Source of the DNA: Chara braunii
Taxonomy: Eukaryota > Streptophyta > Charophyceae > Charales > Characeae
Assembly (NCBI GenBank): GCA_003427395.1
Contig: BFEA01000046.1
Coordinates: 2,273,957 to 2,337,956 of the forward strand
DNA: 64,000 bases
Direction of reading: 5' to 3'
Numbering within the stretch: position 1 is the first letter of the stretch; every line of letters starts with the position of its first letter. This document shows positions 31,303 to 43,243 of this stretch, one piece after another. The notes under the pieces are model-generated. The model searched no databases, was not told the DNA's origin, and was given only the letters and a program-made list of their open reading frames with translations. The translations under genes were made by a program, and so were the position numbers.

Positions 31303-32482
31303 GCGATACAAGATTGGTTGTTACATACCTGTGAAGTTGCTGCGCAGACCCACGAAGAAGGAAGAAGGCGGTTATAGCCGCGGAGCCGTACCACTGAGTG
31401 ACGAAGGAGGACAAAGAGGAGGGACTGAAGAGAGAGAGAGGGGAAGAAGTGTGGAAGGAGGGACATCGGAGAAGAAGACAGACATAGCCGAGGGTGAAAA
31501 AAGATAAAAGAAAAAAAGAGAAAGACAGCAAGGAAGAAGAAGGTGAAGGAAGGGGAAGAAAGAGACAAGGGTGGTGAAGGTGAAGGTCCCGGCAGCCATA
31601 GTCGAGGTGGAAGTTGACCGGAGGGTTGACCGGGTGTTGATCGGAAGGTTGACCGGGGTGTTGACCGGGGTCATGCAGCGTTGACCGAGGAGTTGACCGG
31701 CGCCGGTGACCAAGACTTGGACCAAGCTGGAGTCGGTAATATCTCGCCAAGCCCTTACCTTGCCCCCTCACCCTGTGGATGTGCACTCACCCTACGGTAC
31801 TTGCTGAGTCTAAGTCTGTCTGCCTTTCCTTTCTGCATCGAGTCTCTTCTGTCCTAAGTGGTAGCACTCTGTGGATGAAGGATAGTGCTTGGATGACGAA
31901 ACCTTAGTCTGACCTTGTAGGGCTGAGACTGTGGCTGATCCAACTTTCCAGAGGGGCATAACCCTCCCAAGGACCGGTGCTGACCGACTGGAAACGGTTG
32001 GTAGGACTCAGTGGGCCTGAACGGCAGCTAAGGCTGACACACCAGGCAGTCTTTAAGTGTTGAGGGTCTGTTTGAACCACTCCCCTACCGGACCAAGTAA
32101 GGTTGAGGATCTGTGTCTGACGACTTGACTGTCCCGGGGGATACGAACCCTCCGAAGGACCGATACAGACCGGCGGGCTGCTCGGTGTGGCACAGTAGGT
32201 CGGAAAGGCTGAGTTGTGGGCTGAAAGCACAGGCAAGAACCAAGCTTATCACGTCGTCCTGTCTGCAACGTTAAAGAATTCTTGCGGAGTTTGGGGGATC
32301 TCCTTAAATGCCTCCAGATCAGCTGTTGGTTCAGTAGTGACAACCTTAGAGTAGGTCCAAATTAGTGACCATAGTTGACAGGGTTCCACCTTGTGGTCCT
32401 TAGAGAGTCAGTCAGTGGGTCAGTGTCCGGGTAGGTCTAAGTGGTGAGGAGTGGGACTCCTTGTCGTGCACTTGACACCACC
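31051..32482 (+). other. Leader of element 3
   Basis: Noncoding. Two (GA)n tracts (~31199-31220, ~31270-31300), a purine-rich segment to ~31580, seven copies of GTTGACCGG-like units at 31613-31701, and an imperfect internal duplication of ~190 bp (31920-32040 versus 32095-32235; shared CCTCC.AAGGACCG). Confidence 0.6.
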
Positions 32483-35400
32483 ATGGATGACTATCCGATG
32501 TATGGGTTACTTGTTGGGTTCTCCTTGTGGGGGACCCTTTGGCGTCTCCTCTTCCCCCTGGGGTTTTGGCCCACACTCACATGTAGAGTAGGAACCCGGG
32601 GCGGCACCTCCACTACACCTTACACAAAGGAAGAGGAGGAGAAGATGACCGCCATCCTGAGGGAAAGGAAAGAGAAGAAAGAGGCCAAGAAAAAGGCCCT
32701 ACAGGAGGAGCAGGCGGCAAAGTTGAAAAAGATAGAGGAGGAGATGGCCAGAGAAAAGGAGAGGGTCAAATAGGTGGAAGAAGAAGAGGAGGAAGATGAT
32801 CAGCCACTGGTAAGGAGAAGAGAGCAGCGAGGGCAGTACAGTGGCAGCAAGAGTGAGGAGATGGAGAAGAGGATCTCAGAATGGGTCGCCGACTTATCCT
32901 TGGGGGAAGAAGAAGAGGTAGCCATGTACATCCCCAAGGATGAGCAGGAAGCCGCTATGAAGGAGTGGGAAGCAGAAGGAGATGTTTTGAAGCGGCAGGC
33001 AATGGAGGATGAGAAGAGGATGGAATGGAAGTTAAGGATGATGAGGGAGAAGAAGAAGAGGGTGGACGCGGCGAGTGAAGCGGTCAAAGATCTGGAGGAG
33101 GTGCAAAAACTGACTCTACGATTGACCCCCCAGGTAGACCTCCAACAAAAGGTAGAGATCATTGCCCAGAGTGTTGAGCGTTTAGCCCGAGTACAGGAAC
33201 AACAGTATGAGTTTAGTCGAAGTCAGGATATGGCCGTGCGCTCGATGCGAATGGGATTTCGGGACTTTGTTCGCGAACTGGTAGGCGCAGTAGGAGTCGA
33301 GGTGAACCATCGCCTCGAGAAGACTGAACGCTTCTGCGTCGGCGCCATTGAAGGCGTCAAGGAGGCAACTCCCAAGGAGGAGGAGGCACGTTCTGGCAGG
33401 GAGCCAGTCAAAGTCAAGTTCCCTGATTCCTACAGTGGAAAAAGGGAAGAAAACTTTAACAATTGGGAGGCCAACGTGAAGACCTATGTGCATCTGCAAC
33501 AGATCCCCCCAGATCAGCACGTGTTGATTGCGATTCATGTGCTTAGAGATGAAGTCGCCAGTTTCGCGATGTCCCTCGTCCGCGCTGCCAACTGCAATGA
33601 AGATGCAGTTGTGTACTCCACATTCACCCCCCTCGTTGAGTTTATGAAATTGCTGCGCGAGCGATTCGCTGATGTTGCTCATAGTGTTAAGGCCTCCGAT
33701 AGGCTGCAAACTATCCATTCCCGTCAGTGGAAGAGCGCGAGGGCACTCAAAAGCACGATGGATGAGTTAGTGGCTGTTCCTGACCACGGGGTCACAGTGC
33801 CCCAATTGGTCAACCTCTTCTACCGGGCTATGCTCGAAACATTTAGAGGGCACTTCTTCGCGAAGAGCCAAGACCCTGCTATGACGTATGATGCGCTTAG
33901 CAGGGAAGTGGTGGCGTTTGAGGCAAAGTCTGTGTCAGTTTCCACTTTTTGGCACAAGGACTTAGACAAGGGAAAGAAGTGGAAGGGTCGCATTATCTCA
34001 GGGCAAGTTAAGACTAAGGATAGTTTTGTCCTGACCTTAGACGAAAGTAGCGTCGACGAGATCCCCTACGAACAGATTGAGTGGGGGTTAGAGGATGAGG
34101 ACAGCGGTGCGAGCCAGGGGAGAACTTACGCTGCTGTAGCGGCTGGAGGGAGGCCGCAAGGAGGAGGACGAGGCCAGGGCCAAGGGGGNCGGGCCTCAGG
34201 GAGCCGATTTCAGGGCGATCAGGGGGTTGGCGGCAGAGGAGGAAACCGCCAAGCGGGAGGAAGGGGTCAAGGTCCCCCGCAAAACCGTCCTAGGAATAGG
34301 TCTCCCTATAGGGTAGGTGGATGTCACCCAGGGCTACCGCAGGGTAGGCCTTGGGAAAGTGTGGGTCTGGACCAGGGCTTATGGCAACAGCGTTTGGACC
34401 GGGGCCAGTGCATTTACTGCAGTGACCCGGGCCATATCATTAAACATTGTCCTAAGTATAGAGAGACCCGGACGGCTGCTCAAGGGCCAAAATTGCCGTC
34501 GGTAGGGGTGGCAATTGCCGCTACCATTAGGCCATGTGGGGAACATAGCGCTAGCCGGCAAGAGACTCCCACACCACATGTGCCTATGGCAGAGGTTGCA
34601 AGCCTGTGTCTAGATCGCTGTCCAGAGACTACTTGTGTTAGAGTCTCTCTAGACACCTCCCTCACAGGCGTGGCTAAAGAATTGAAGGAGAGGATGCCCG
34701 CCTGGGCCAAGATGAAGAAGGAGAATAAAGGGCAGCTTATACCAGTAGATACAGAGATATTTAGAGGACGAGTAGGCGCCCTAGTGGATAGTGGAGCCAC
34801 TCCTAGTTATATTAGTAGGAAGGCGCTACAGAAGTTGAAGTTGCAGTTAAAGGTCCAAAGATTAGCAGACCCTATAGTAAGTATCCTCGCAGACAATTGC
34901 ACCATGCGAGTAGAGGAATACGTAGAGGGAGTCCAGGCGTATTTTCGCTTAGAAAACGAGGAGAAAGTGGAGAAGGTTCTCCATTCCCCGACTCTCCTCG
35001 TCGAGGACAACCTCCCGTTTGAAATAGTCCTAGGTATGGATTGGGGAGAGGCAGCAAAGGCCACACTCCACTTGAGAGAGCACGAGTGTAGGCTCCCTAG
35101 TCCGTCAGGTGGCGTCAAGGCTGCCCGTCTGTTCCATGTGTCAGGAGTAGACAACTCCTTGGCGCATTGCTGCCTTAGTGCTCCTGCGTTTGCAAGGTTA
35201 GTAAAGAAGGAGCAACCAGAGGAACAGGTTTTTGTAGCCTATGTTAGGCCGGTCACTGAGCCTAAAGAGGAGAAGCCCCTAGACCCTGCGATTGCCAAGC
35301 TGCTGGAAGAGTTTAAAGACTTAGCTGAGCCGCCAACAGGAGTAGTGTCGCGGCCCATCCAGCACCGTATTGAGATAGAGCCTGGCAGTAGAACTCCTAA

Positions 35401-36151
35401 GGGTGCCGTATATAGGATGTCCCCACGGTGGTTAAAGGAGCTTCGCAAACAGTTAGACGAGCTCCTCGAAAAGGGTTGGATTAGGCCCAGTTCGTCTCCC
35501 TTTGGAGCACCTGTTCTATTTGTCCCCAAGAAGGAGGGAGAGCTGAGGATGTGCATAGACTATGGAGGTTTGGATGCTGCTACAGTGAAGAATGCTGAGC
35601 CACTGCCTAGGATAGATGATCTCTTGGATCGAGTGCAAGGGGCAGAATACTTCTCCAAGATAGATTTGAAGTCCGGATATCATCAGATAGAGGTGCATCC
35701 TGATGATCAGTATAAGACAGCCTTCCGGACTAGATATGGGCACTATGAGTTCATAGTGATGCCCTTTGGACTAACCAATGCGCCAGCGACGTTCCAGCGT
35801 TGTATGAACGAGTTGTTTAGGCCATGGTTAGATAGATTTGTTGTTGTCTACTTAGATGATATCTTAGTGTTTAGCAAGACCCTCCAAGAACATCAGGCTC
35901 ATCTCAGGCAGGTCTTGGAGAAGCAGAGAGGGGCTAACTTCAAGATCAATGCAAAGAAGTGCGATTGGGCGAAAACCCAAGTTTTATACTTAGGCCACGT
36001 CTTAGACGGAGACGGCGTTAAGCCAGAAGATTGCAAAATCGCAGCGATTAGAGATTGGCCCACGCCGCGTACGTTAACAGAATTGCGGTCGTTCTTGGGC
36101 TGCGCCCCTTCGCAGATTGTTGAGGAAAGAAACCATTTGGAAGTGGGATAA
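32483..36151 (+). pseudogene. gag-pol: Gag-protease-RT of element 3 (amber in gag, RT deletion)
   Basis: Start at ATG 32483 in a good Kozak-like context (CACCACCATGG). The N-terminus MDDYPMYGLLVGFSLWGTL continues as a hydrophobic segment to ~residue 36. A Glu/Lys-rich coiled coil follows, broken by TAG at 32771-32773. Then Retrotrans_gag (~33415-33960), an RGG-type GRPQGGGRGQGQ region, CCHC knuckle (C-IY-C-SDPG-H-IIKH-C, ~34409), protease GALVDSGATPSYIS (~34776) and VLGMDWGEA, and RT with [13 protein letters not shown] (~35655) and VVYLDDILVF (~35847). After LRSFLG (36100) about 47 bp present in element 4 are missing, which throws the frame and ends it at 36151. gag and pol share one frame. 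Confidence 0.9.
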
Positions 36152-38126
36152 GGACTGCACGTCTGCCATGAAGACGTTGAAGCAAGCGTTGATAGAATAC
36201 CCAGTCCTTAAGGTAACCGATCCGTCCTTGCCCTTTGTCGTCACTACGGACGCCAGTCAGTACGGCATAGGTGCTGTGTTGCAGCAAGACGATGGCAATG
36301 GTTATAGGCCCGTAGAGTTCATGTCTGCTAGGATGCCTTCAGAGAAGGTTGCGACATCTACCTATGAGAGGGAACTCTACGCTCTCAGGCAAGCATTAGA
36401 ACACTGGAAGCACTACTTGCTTGGGAGGCACTTCAAAGTTTATTCCGACCACGAAACGTTAAGGTGGTTGAAGACGCAGGCCAAGATGACACCTAACCGT
36501 ATTAGGTGGGCCGCAGAGATAGACCAGTATGATTTCGAGCTCAAGCCAGTCAAAGGGAAGTATAATGTAGTTGCGGACGCTCTGAGTAGGAGAGCTTACT
36601 ACTTTGGAGCGATAGTTCACTATCTAGACACCGGACAAGACCTTCAGCAAAAGGTCAGAGAAGCGTACGCGCAGGACCCCATCTATAGTGAACTTCTTAA
36701 GAAAGTAAAGGAGGCCCCTGAGACCGAGCCAGATTACCGCACTACTGAGGGATTGCTCTTTGAGAAGACTAATGTATTCGACCGATTGTGCATTCCCAAT
36801 AGTGAAGAGATCCGCAGTCTGATCTTAGGAGAATGTCACGACACAGAGGGTCATTTGGTTGGCAAAAGACTCTAGCCAATGTAATGCACGCGCGCACTTG
36901 GCCGGGTATGAAGAATGACTGCATAGAGTATGTTCGCAATTGCAAAGTCTGCCAGCGGAATAAGACCACTATGCATGCCCCGTTAGGCCTTCTCAGACCC
37001 TTACCTATCCCTGATCAGCCCGGAGATTCGGTATCCATCGACTTTATGGACGCGGGCGTCAAGAGTAGACATGGCAAGAGCCAAGTCATGGTGATAGTCG
37101 ATAGGTTTAGTAAGTATGCTGTTTTTGTTCCTTTGCCTTCAGAGGCACGAACAGAGTTAAGTCATTCGTAAGTTTTTTTATCATTGGGTCAGTGAGCACG
37201 GGGTCCCATTGTCCATAGTCAGTGATAGAGACACCCGGCTCACGAGTCAGAACTGGCAGGAGTTGATGAAAGTCTATGGCTCTAAGTTGCTAATGTCATC
37301 TGGCCGTCACCCAGAGACCAACGGTCAGACTGAACAAATGAATAAGATCCTGCAGCAAGTTCTGAGAATGTACATTAGCCCAGATCAAGTTGGCTGGGAC
37401 GAGATGCTTCCCAAGGTAGCCAGTGCTTACAACAATAGTGTGCATCTGTCTGCGTGCGACACTCCCAACGAACTGCAAGTCCTTCAGACCGCGTAGACCA
37501 TTTGAGGGACTTAACAAGGATCAGATCCATAGGCTACCGCCCGGTACTAGGGAGTTTGCTATACAGCACGAAAAAGAACTAGCTACCGTTGTAGAGAACC
37601 TCAGGAAGGCCCAGCATAGGATGATAGAGCAAGCCAACAGACATCGTCGCCCCTCACAGTTCTAAGTAGGCGATTTAGTCTGGGTTAGCGCTAAAGAGTT
37701 TGCTCCGAGGAGGACATCTCGGAGAAGTTACTGCCTACGTATAGAGGGCCATGGCCAGTTCTAGAAGTCAAAGGTGGCGAGGATGGGCCGTCCTACAGTG
37801 TGGAGCTTCCACTACACCTCCACACCTACCCAGTTTTCCATGCGTCAAAGTTGTTACCATGCACAGTGAGTGATCAGTTCCCGTCTAGACGATCCATGAT
37901 CCCACCAGACATGGATGGAAGGTACGACATTGACGGCATTGTAGGTGAAGATGTGTTTAGAACAGGGGGTAGAGGTCGTCCCCAGAAGTAGTACAAGGTC
38001 CGATTTGCTTATCAGGAACCCTAAGACGACCGGTGGTTTACTAGATCTGAACTTCTAGAAACAGCTCCCGACATAGTTCACGCTTATGAACGGGACAAAA
38101 AGGGTAAAGGTCCTGCCTTGGACTGA
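36117..38126 (+). pseudogene. pol: RNase H-integrase of element 3 (several frameshifts)
   Basis: RNase H (TTDASQYGIGAVLQQ, YERELYALRQALEHW, YSDHETLRWL) and linker ALSRR are open to 36875. A one-base loss at ~36853 (TTTGG versus TTTCGG in element 4) breaks the integrase zinc domain. The core is then split by frame changes near 37160 and 37480. TAA at ~37663, TAG at ~37989 and TAA at ~38023 interrupt the C-terminal part. Motifs still visible: C-KV-C, SIDFMD, IVSDRDTRLTS, HPETNGQTEQ, YPVFHASKLLP and GGRGRPQK, then the tail DRWFTRSELLETAPDIV. The final TGA is at 38124-38126. Confidence 0.85.
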
Positions 38127-38164
38127 AATATTCTCGGAGGACCTCGAATTCAGGCCGGCGCGAG

Positions 38165-38575
38165 TGAAACGGTATTCACCAGTTCGCAGTAGCTGATGCA
38201 GATCCCAGGGCTCGATCCCTAGTTCCCCACCTTACCTGTGTACAGTACCTGTGTCAACCCGTAGATTTGAACCTGTGACCTGTAGGACCGTCAGTGGTAG
38301 GTAGGATCTTGTAGGCTACAGGGTATAGGGGATTCGAACTGTAGACCTGTCGGGTAGGAGTCTAGACAGTCCAGAGGTCGTAGCTGTAGATTGTCCGAAG
38401 GGTCAAAGTCGTAGTTGCTACTTAACTGAAAGGGCAGAGTCGTAGCTGCTACAGTACCAAAAGGCCAGGTAGAGAGTTCTAGAAGTGGCCTTTCGGAAGT
38501 CAGTCCACTGTAGGTCTAGGCAAGTGGGCAAGTGGTGGAAGTCCACCATGCAGAGTCAGCAGTCCCAGTCCCTGT
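38165..38575 (+). repeat. 3' LTR of element 3, truncated
   Basis: TGAAACGGTATTCACC onward matches the first ~450 bp of the 5' LTR, then stops at CAGTCCCAGTCC followed by unrelated sequence (CTGTTAGGCTGG). The TATA-bearing part is absent. Confidence 0.85.
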
Positions 38576-39044
38576 TAGGCTGGTGGGCAACCAACAGCTT
38601 AAGGTCAGCCAGCAAGGACCTTAGGAATTATTTACCGATGCAGATAGGACGTGCCCACCAGGATTTGAAGGTTCGCTCTCAAGACTTACAGCTCACTGCA
38701 TCAACACCGGTTCGGTCGCATACCGGTCAGTACCGGTCTTAGGGCAAGATGAGTTGTTTTACGAGCGCTCGCCGCTCATGCCCATGCTCCCTACTTTACG
38801 AGTGATGCATCCAGCTGTCGAGCTTCTATCCTAGACACAACCTACTTCATACACATGTGTTTGACCATATGCTGATTCAAGACAAAATCAAATATGTCCT
38901 AAAGTGTTCTTGTCTAGCAGCTGTGACACCAAGATGTGGGAAGGTACCATGACACACATCCCTGCATCAAAGCAAATGCAGGGCTTACGGAAGGTACCAT
39001 GACACACATTCCTTCATCAAAGCAAATGCAGGGCTTAGCGGGGT
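38576..39044. other. Unassigned spacer
   Basis: No gene recognised. A 40-bp segment (GGTACCATGACACACAT..CTTCATCAAAGC) is present twice in tandem at ~38943-39040. Confidence 0.5.
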
Positions 39045-39800
39045 ACCATGCAATGCTATCTTGTACTATGTGAGAGAGGTCGGTTCTTGTTCTGGTCTGT
39101 ACCGTTACGGTATGCGACAATGGGACTGTGCTAATTTAGCACGGGACTAAGACAGGCCTGGTCCCAAGTAGTCGAACAGTCAGTCTTGTGCCAAAAAAGC
39201 ATAGGACTCTGCTAATTTTAGCACAAGACTGGGACAGGCCCAGTCCCAAGTAGTCGAACAGTCAGTCCCGTGTCGGGACTGCTAATTTTAGCATGGGATT
39301 GAAATAGGCCCAGTACCAAGTAGTCCCATGCCAAAATAGCATGGGAATGTGCTAATTTTAGTACGGGACTGGGACAGGCCCAGTCCCAAGTAGTCAAACA
39401 GTCAATCCCGTGCGAAAAATAGCAAGGTACTATGCTAATTTTAGCACAGAACTGGGATAGGCTCAGTCCCAAGTAGTCGAACAGTCAGTCCCATGCCAAA
39501 AATGCCAGGGGATTATGGGAATTTTAGCACGAAATTGGGAAGGCCCAGTCCCAAGTAGTCGAACAGTGCCAAAAACAACAAGGGACTGTGCTAATTTTAG
39601 CACGGGACTGGTCAGTCCTGTGCCAAAAATAGCACTGGACTGTGCTAATCTTAGCACAGGACCTAGTCCCAAGTAGTCAAACAGTCAGTCCTGAGCCAAA
39701 AAGAGCACGGGACTCTGCTAATTTTAGCATGGGACTGGGATAGGTCCAGGCCCGACTTTGGAAAACGAAGGGTCAGTCCCATGCCGAAAATAGCACAGGA
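39045..39800. repeat. Palindromic minisatellite, ~75-100-bp units
   Basis: Begins with a family A LTR scrap (CTTGTACTATGTGAGAGAGG). About eight units then follow, built from GTGCTAATTTTAGCAC (palindrome), GGGACTGGG-ACAGG-CCCAGTCCC (9-bp inverted repeat) and AAGTAGTCGAACAGTCAGTCC. Units vary in length and some arms are lost. No coding. Confidence 0.85.
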
Positions 39801-40306
39801 CCCCCTTTAATTATCAGAATTGTCCAATTGCTTATTTACTTGGTCGTTTTGGGCCGTCCCTTTCTCGACCCGGTCTCGCAGTCGTGTCGTTCCGGTCCCA
39901 AACGGTCAAACTCAATTTTCTCACTAACCTACGGTCCGTCTCCCAGGCCGCTTGGACTAGGCCCCACTAATTCAGCCCTTGCGATCGCGATGGTTCTGTC
40001 TAGAAGGGATGATGAGGTTACCTGAGGGTTGTACCGTCGCACCATCTTTTATGTAGTTTCGGCCTTGGGGAATTGCCCGACGTGTTAGCGCTCGGTTGAC
40101 CGGGACTGCTGGTTGCCTCTGGCGCAGACTTGTCATGGCGTGGAGGCTGGCTGCGTCGAGTTAACTTTCGTTGACGCGGCGTGGCGGTCTCCGATAACGT
40201 CACCCTTTCCTGACTCACCGCCACAAGACTCTTTTCCCATTCCCAGACCCCCTGTTGGTCCACTCCTCACAACGTTAGCGTAGGTTCCCTCAACCTGTGA
40301 GGTCAT
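39801..40306. other. Unassigned region flanking element 5
   Basis: No recognisable gene. On the minus strand this should be downstream of gag, but no knuckle, protease or RT motifs are found, so element 5 is cut off here. Confidence 0.45.
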
Positions 40307-41686
40307 CTACTCTCGTTGAAGGGATAGATGCCTGAATCGCTTATAGTTATACTTACCAGACTTGGCATCTGCCACGAGCTGTCCTCGTATGGGCTCCGAC
40401 AATGCCCGTGAGTAGATGTACAAAACCTGTTTTTTTTGCAAGTTCAATCCAGGTACCTGCAACAAACAATCCACTTCACGGGATAGAGATTCAACATTTG
40501 ACCAACATTTCTGACTAATGGTAGTGAGCTCGTCGAATGCCTTATCGGTTGTCGTTTTGTCGAGGAATCTCTCCTTTGTCTTTTGTAGAAATTCCCGTAG
40601 TGTCATGGTTCGAGCCCAGTCCCTGATGTCCTCGAATCCAGCAGCGTTAGCTTCCGACAACACCCATTCTTTGGGAGTTTCTCCAAAACACGATGTGGAG
40701 AGTGCCACTTGGCTGTCCTCTGCCACTGGTGTGGTCCGACAGCAAGTCTGTATTTCAGCAATCCATAAAAGCAGATGTTCACATTTCTTACCTTTCTTAC
40801 CGAAGTGAATGGAAGTTTCATTTTCACTTTTTCTTTCCTTGGTCTTTCCCTTTCTTCCTTCTTTGAGGCTTCTTTCTTGGTGGGTTCGGGTTCTTACTGA
40901 GCACTGGGTTTCATGGCGTCTTTCATCAACTTGTCCTGAGGCTCCTTTTCTTCTTTCTCCTCGGCTTCCTCTTCATGCACAACCTTGTTCTTCCCTTTTA
41001 CAAGTCTGGTCACTGTCTGTACTTCAGCGGTGACATTGTCAATTTTAAGTTCTAGGTGTGCTAGGTAGGCCGTCATGTTTTGCAAGACCGACGTAGACCA
41101 GTTTCTGATTCCGCAATGTGAAATTACTGCTTGGTTTCTTCTACCTTTCTTGTATGTTGTTCTTGTTCTTTTTTCTGCCTCTGGTATTCGTCTTTCTTTT
41201 TCAGTTCAGCATCTAACGCAGCTTGCAACTGTTTGATTGTGACGTCCATTATCTCTTCTGTTAATTCCGGTTCTTCTCTCCTCTCACTTGCTTCTCCTTT
41301 CTCTTCTTCTTTGGCCCCTGTACCAGCTGTATTCGCCGACTGCTCAGCGACAAATTGACCGAGGGCCATTCGTCCCCGGTCAATTATCTGTAGCACTGTC
41401 CCGCTGGTTTCCAGCATCTGAACGGCAGTTTCAGCCCTTGACAGTTCGTCCTCTGCAGCACGCAGATCGAACTGGCTGCGAACATGCCGCTCAGCGTCGT
41501 GCAGTCCAGTCCAGTGAGCAGTTGGTGAAGACACCCCAGCATCTGCTGCCATCTCTCTTCCACATGGCCACAGGTTCTGATCACCCCGCCTACATCAGCG
41601 AAGAAGGTGATCGAGATGGGAAAGAAGAAGAAAGAGATGAATCTTGTCCAGATGGATGCACGCAAACAGTTCCAGAGGTAAGTCAT
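40307..41686 (-). pseudogene. gag: Gag remnant of element 5 (family B, minus strand)
   Basis: Start at the ATG complement of 41684-41686 (MTYLWNCLRASIWTRF). The hydrophobic block ISFFFFPISITFF matches element 2 Gag. Downstream pieces lie in different frames: a Glu/Lys coiled coil (41124-41552), YLAHLELKIDNVTAEVQTV (~41040), the domain start MKMKLPFTSV (~40825), and the gag core EWVLSEANAAGFEDIRDW to IYSRALSEPIRGQL (40307-40726). At least three frameshifts separate them. No zinc knuckle or pol follows, so the element is 3'-truncated. Confidence 0.85.
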
Positions 41687-43228
41687 TTTCCCCAGCGTGT
41701 CTGCCGCACAATAAACTTTAGACGACAGTTGTAAATTCCACGGCCACACTTCAATCAAATTCCAATCTACACGGCAAGAAATAAGAATAAAATAAATTAC
41801 AAATGGAAACAGAATCCTCTAATTTCTGTCTATATCTGCTAATTATTTTTCTGATGATGTTTTCCTACAGTTTGTGCACAGGTTCCGCAGCCACGGACAG
41901 TGTGATCAAGACGACGACACAATGGGGAGTTTGCAAACATCCACAGGACAGCCCACGACAGGTAAGTATCATCAACAGATCAGCACACAGCAATCAACAA
42001 CGTGTTAGCTGATCATCTTCTAGCTGTCCTCATGCAGATGTCTGTATGACCAGGCACAAGTTCTGATGTGTGGCACGACAGCATAATCTAGTGCTGTACC
42101 GCCTGTCAGACAGACAGGTGCACCAATCCTCAACAGATGGCAGCGCACATCAGATCTACCTTGTGGCACACTCCAGCCCAGCCAAAGTGACACATCACCA
42201 AGAGAGGTGCCAGCATCAGTGGCCAATAGGCCGTCGTGAATGGAGATACTTCGTAGCCACATAAGCAGCAAGAGACTGCCAATCCGTATGTGATCGCTTG
42301 AACGTCAACTTCAAAATGCTGTGTCAACCTGATGTGCTGCTGCTTCGTCAGGGATGCCACGCCAGCAGGTAAGTCGCAACATTGGTAAGTGCCATGTCAG
42401 ACCCTGTAACCCGCTGCTTCTTCTTAGGTGCCACGCCAGCAGGTAAGTCGCAACATTGGTAAGTGCCATGTCAGACCCTGAACGTCAACTACAACGGACG
42501 TCTGTAGTTGAGAGACGCCCTACAGATAAGCTTACTTGCAGCCCTCATGTGACAGAGGCACTACAACGGACGTCTGTAGTTGNNNNNNNNNNNNNNNNNN
42601 NNNNNNNNNNNNNNNNNNNNNNNNNNNTAGTTGAGAGACGCCCTACAGATAAGCTTACTTGCAGCCCTCATGTGACAGAGGCACTACAACGGACGTCTGT
42701 AGTTGAGAGACGCCCTACAGATTCTGGCGGCAGGTAAGTTGTAATAGGGCCTCACTCGACTACTCTCCAAATTAGAACGAATCTTTCACTAGAACATGGA
42801 AAGATACATCGCCATATTTTTTGTCGTTTGTGCATGTGTATAGCTACATAAGCGGCGAGTCTTCGATGCCAGGTGAGCAGCTCTCTCTCTCTCCCAATTT
42901 CGCCTGTTGCCCAGCGCCACATCGGCGCTATCTCGCTAACACATATCAGATCCATGTCATCATCTTATCATCATCATCATCATCGTCATCGTCAGATGCA
43001 TGCGCATGTGCGACTCGGATCCAATGCGCGAATCAAACAGGTGCGTCTGACAGCCGATCACCCATAACCAAACAGGCGTGCAAATAATCGCGCGGTACTC
43101 AACCAGGCGCGCCCGCGTTTTACAAACGCGATATACCGAGGCGCATGGACCATGCGAGCGACCACGCGGGTGCAATACCACTGCGCAAGACCGCGCTCAT
43201 CAGCAGACAGCAACAGATGGAGGATATC
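41687..43228 (-). other. Leader of element 5 with local repeats and gap
   Basis: Noncoding. Contains a 75-bp tandem duplication (42354-42407 and 42429-42482) and a ~70-bp unit with the hairpin CAACTACA..TGTAGTTG (42486-42510) repeated on both sides of a 45-N gap (42583-42627). The repeat across the gap may be an assembly effect. Confidence 0.6.
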
Positions 43229-43240
43229 GCTCCGATACCA
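43229..43240 (-). other. Primer-binding site of element 5
   Basis: The + strand GCTCCGATACCA is the complement of TGGTATCGGAGC. It lies three bases from the LTR end TGCA (43244-43247), mirroring element 2. Confidence 0.85.
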
Positions 43241-43243
43241 AAC

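Larger units (their letters stand above)
30113..38575 (+). mobile_element. Ty3/gypsy LTR retrotransposon 3 (family C), nearly full length but broken
   Basis: 5' LTR, PBS, leader, gag and pol in one reading frame (gag-pro-RT), RNase H and integrase after a deletion and frameshifts, and a truncated 3' LTR. Element 4 (58386-64000, minus) is the same family, so side-by-side comparison identifies the lesions: a gag amber, a 47-bp RT deletion, single-base losses and stops in integrase. Confidence 0.9.

Noticed and set aside
33182-33718. Minus-strand frame of 178 codons inside element 3 gag
   Set aside because: It is a shadow of the gag frame; no motif of its own.
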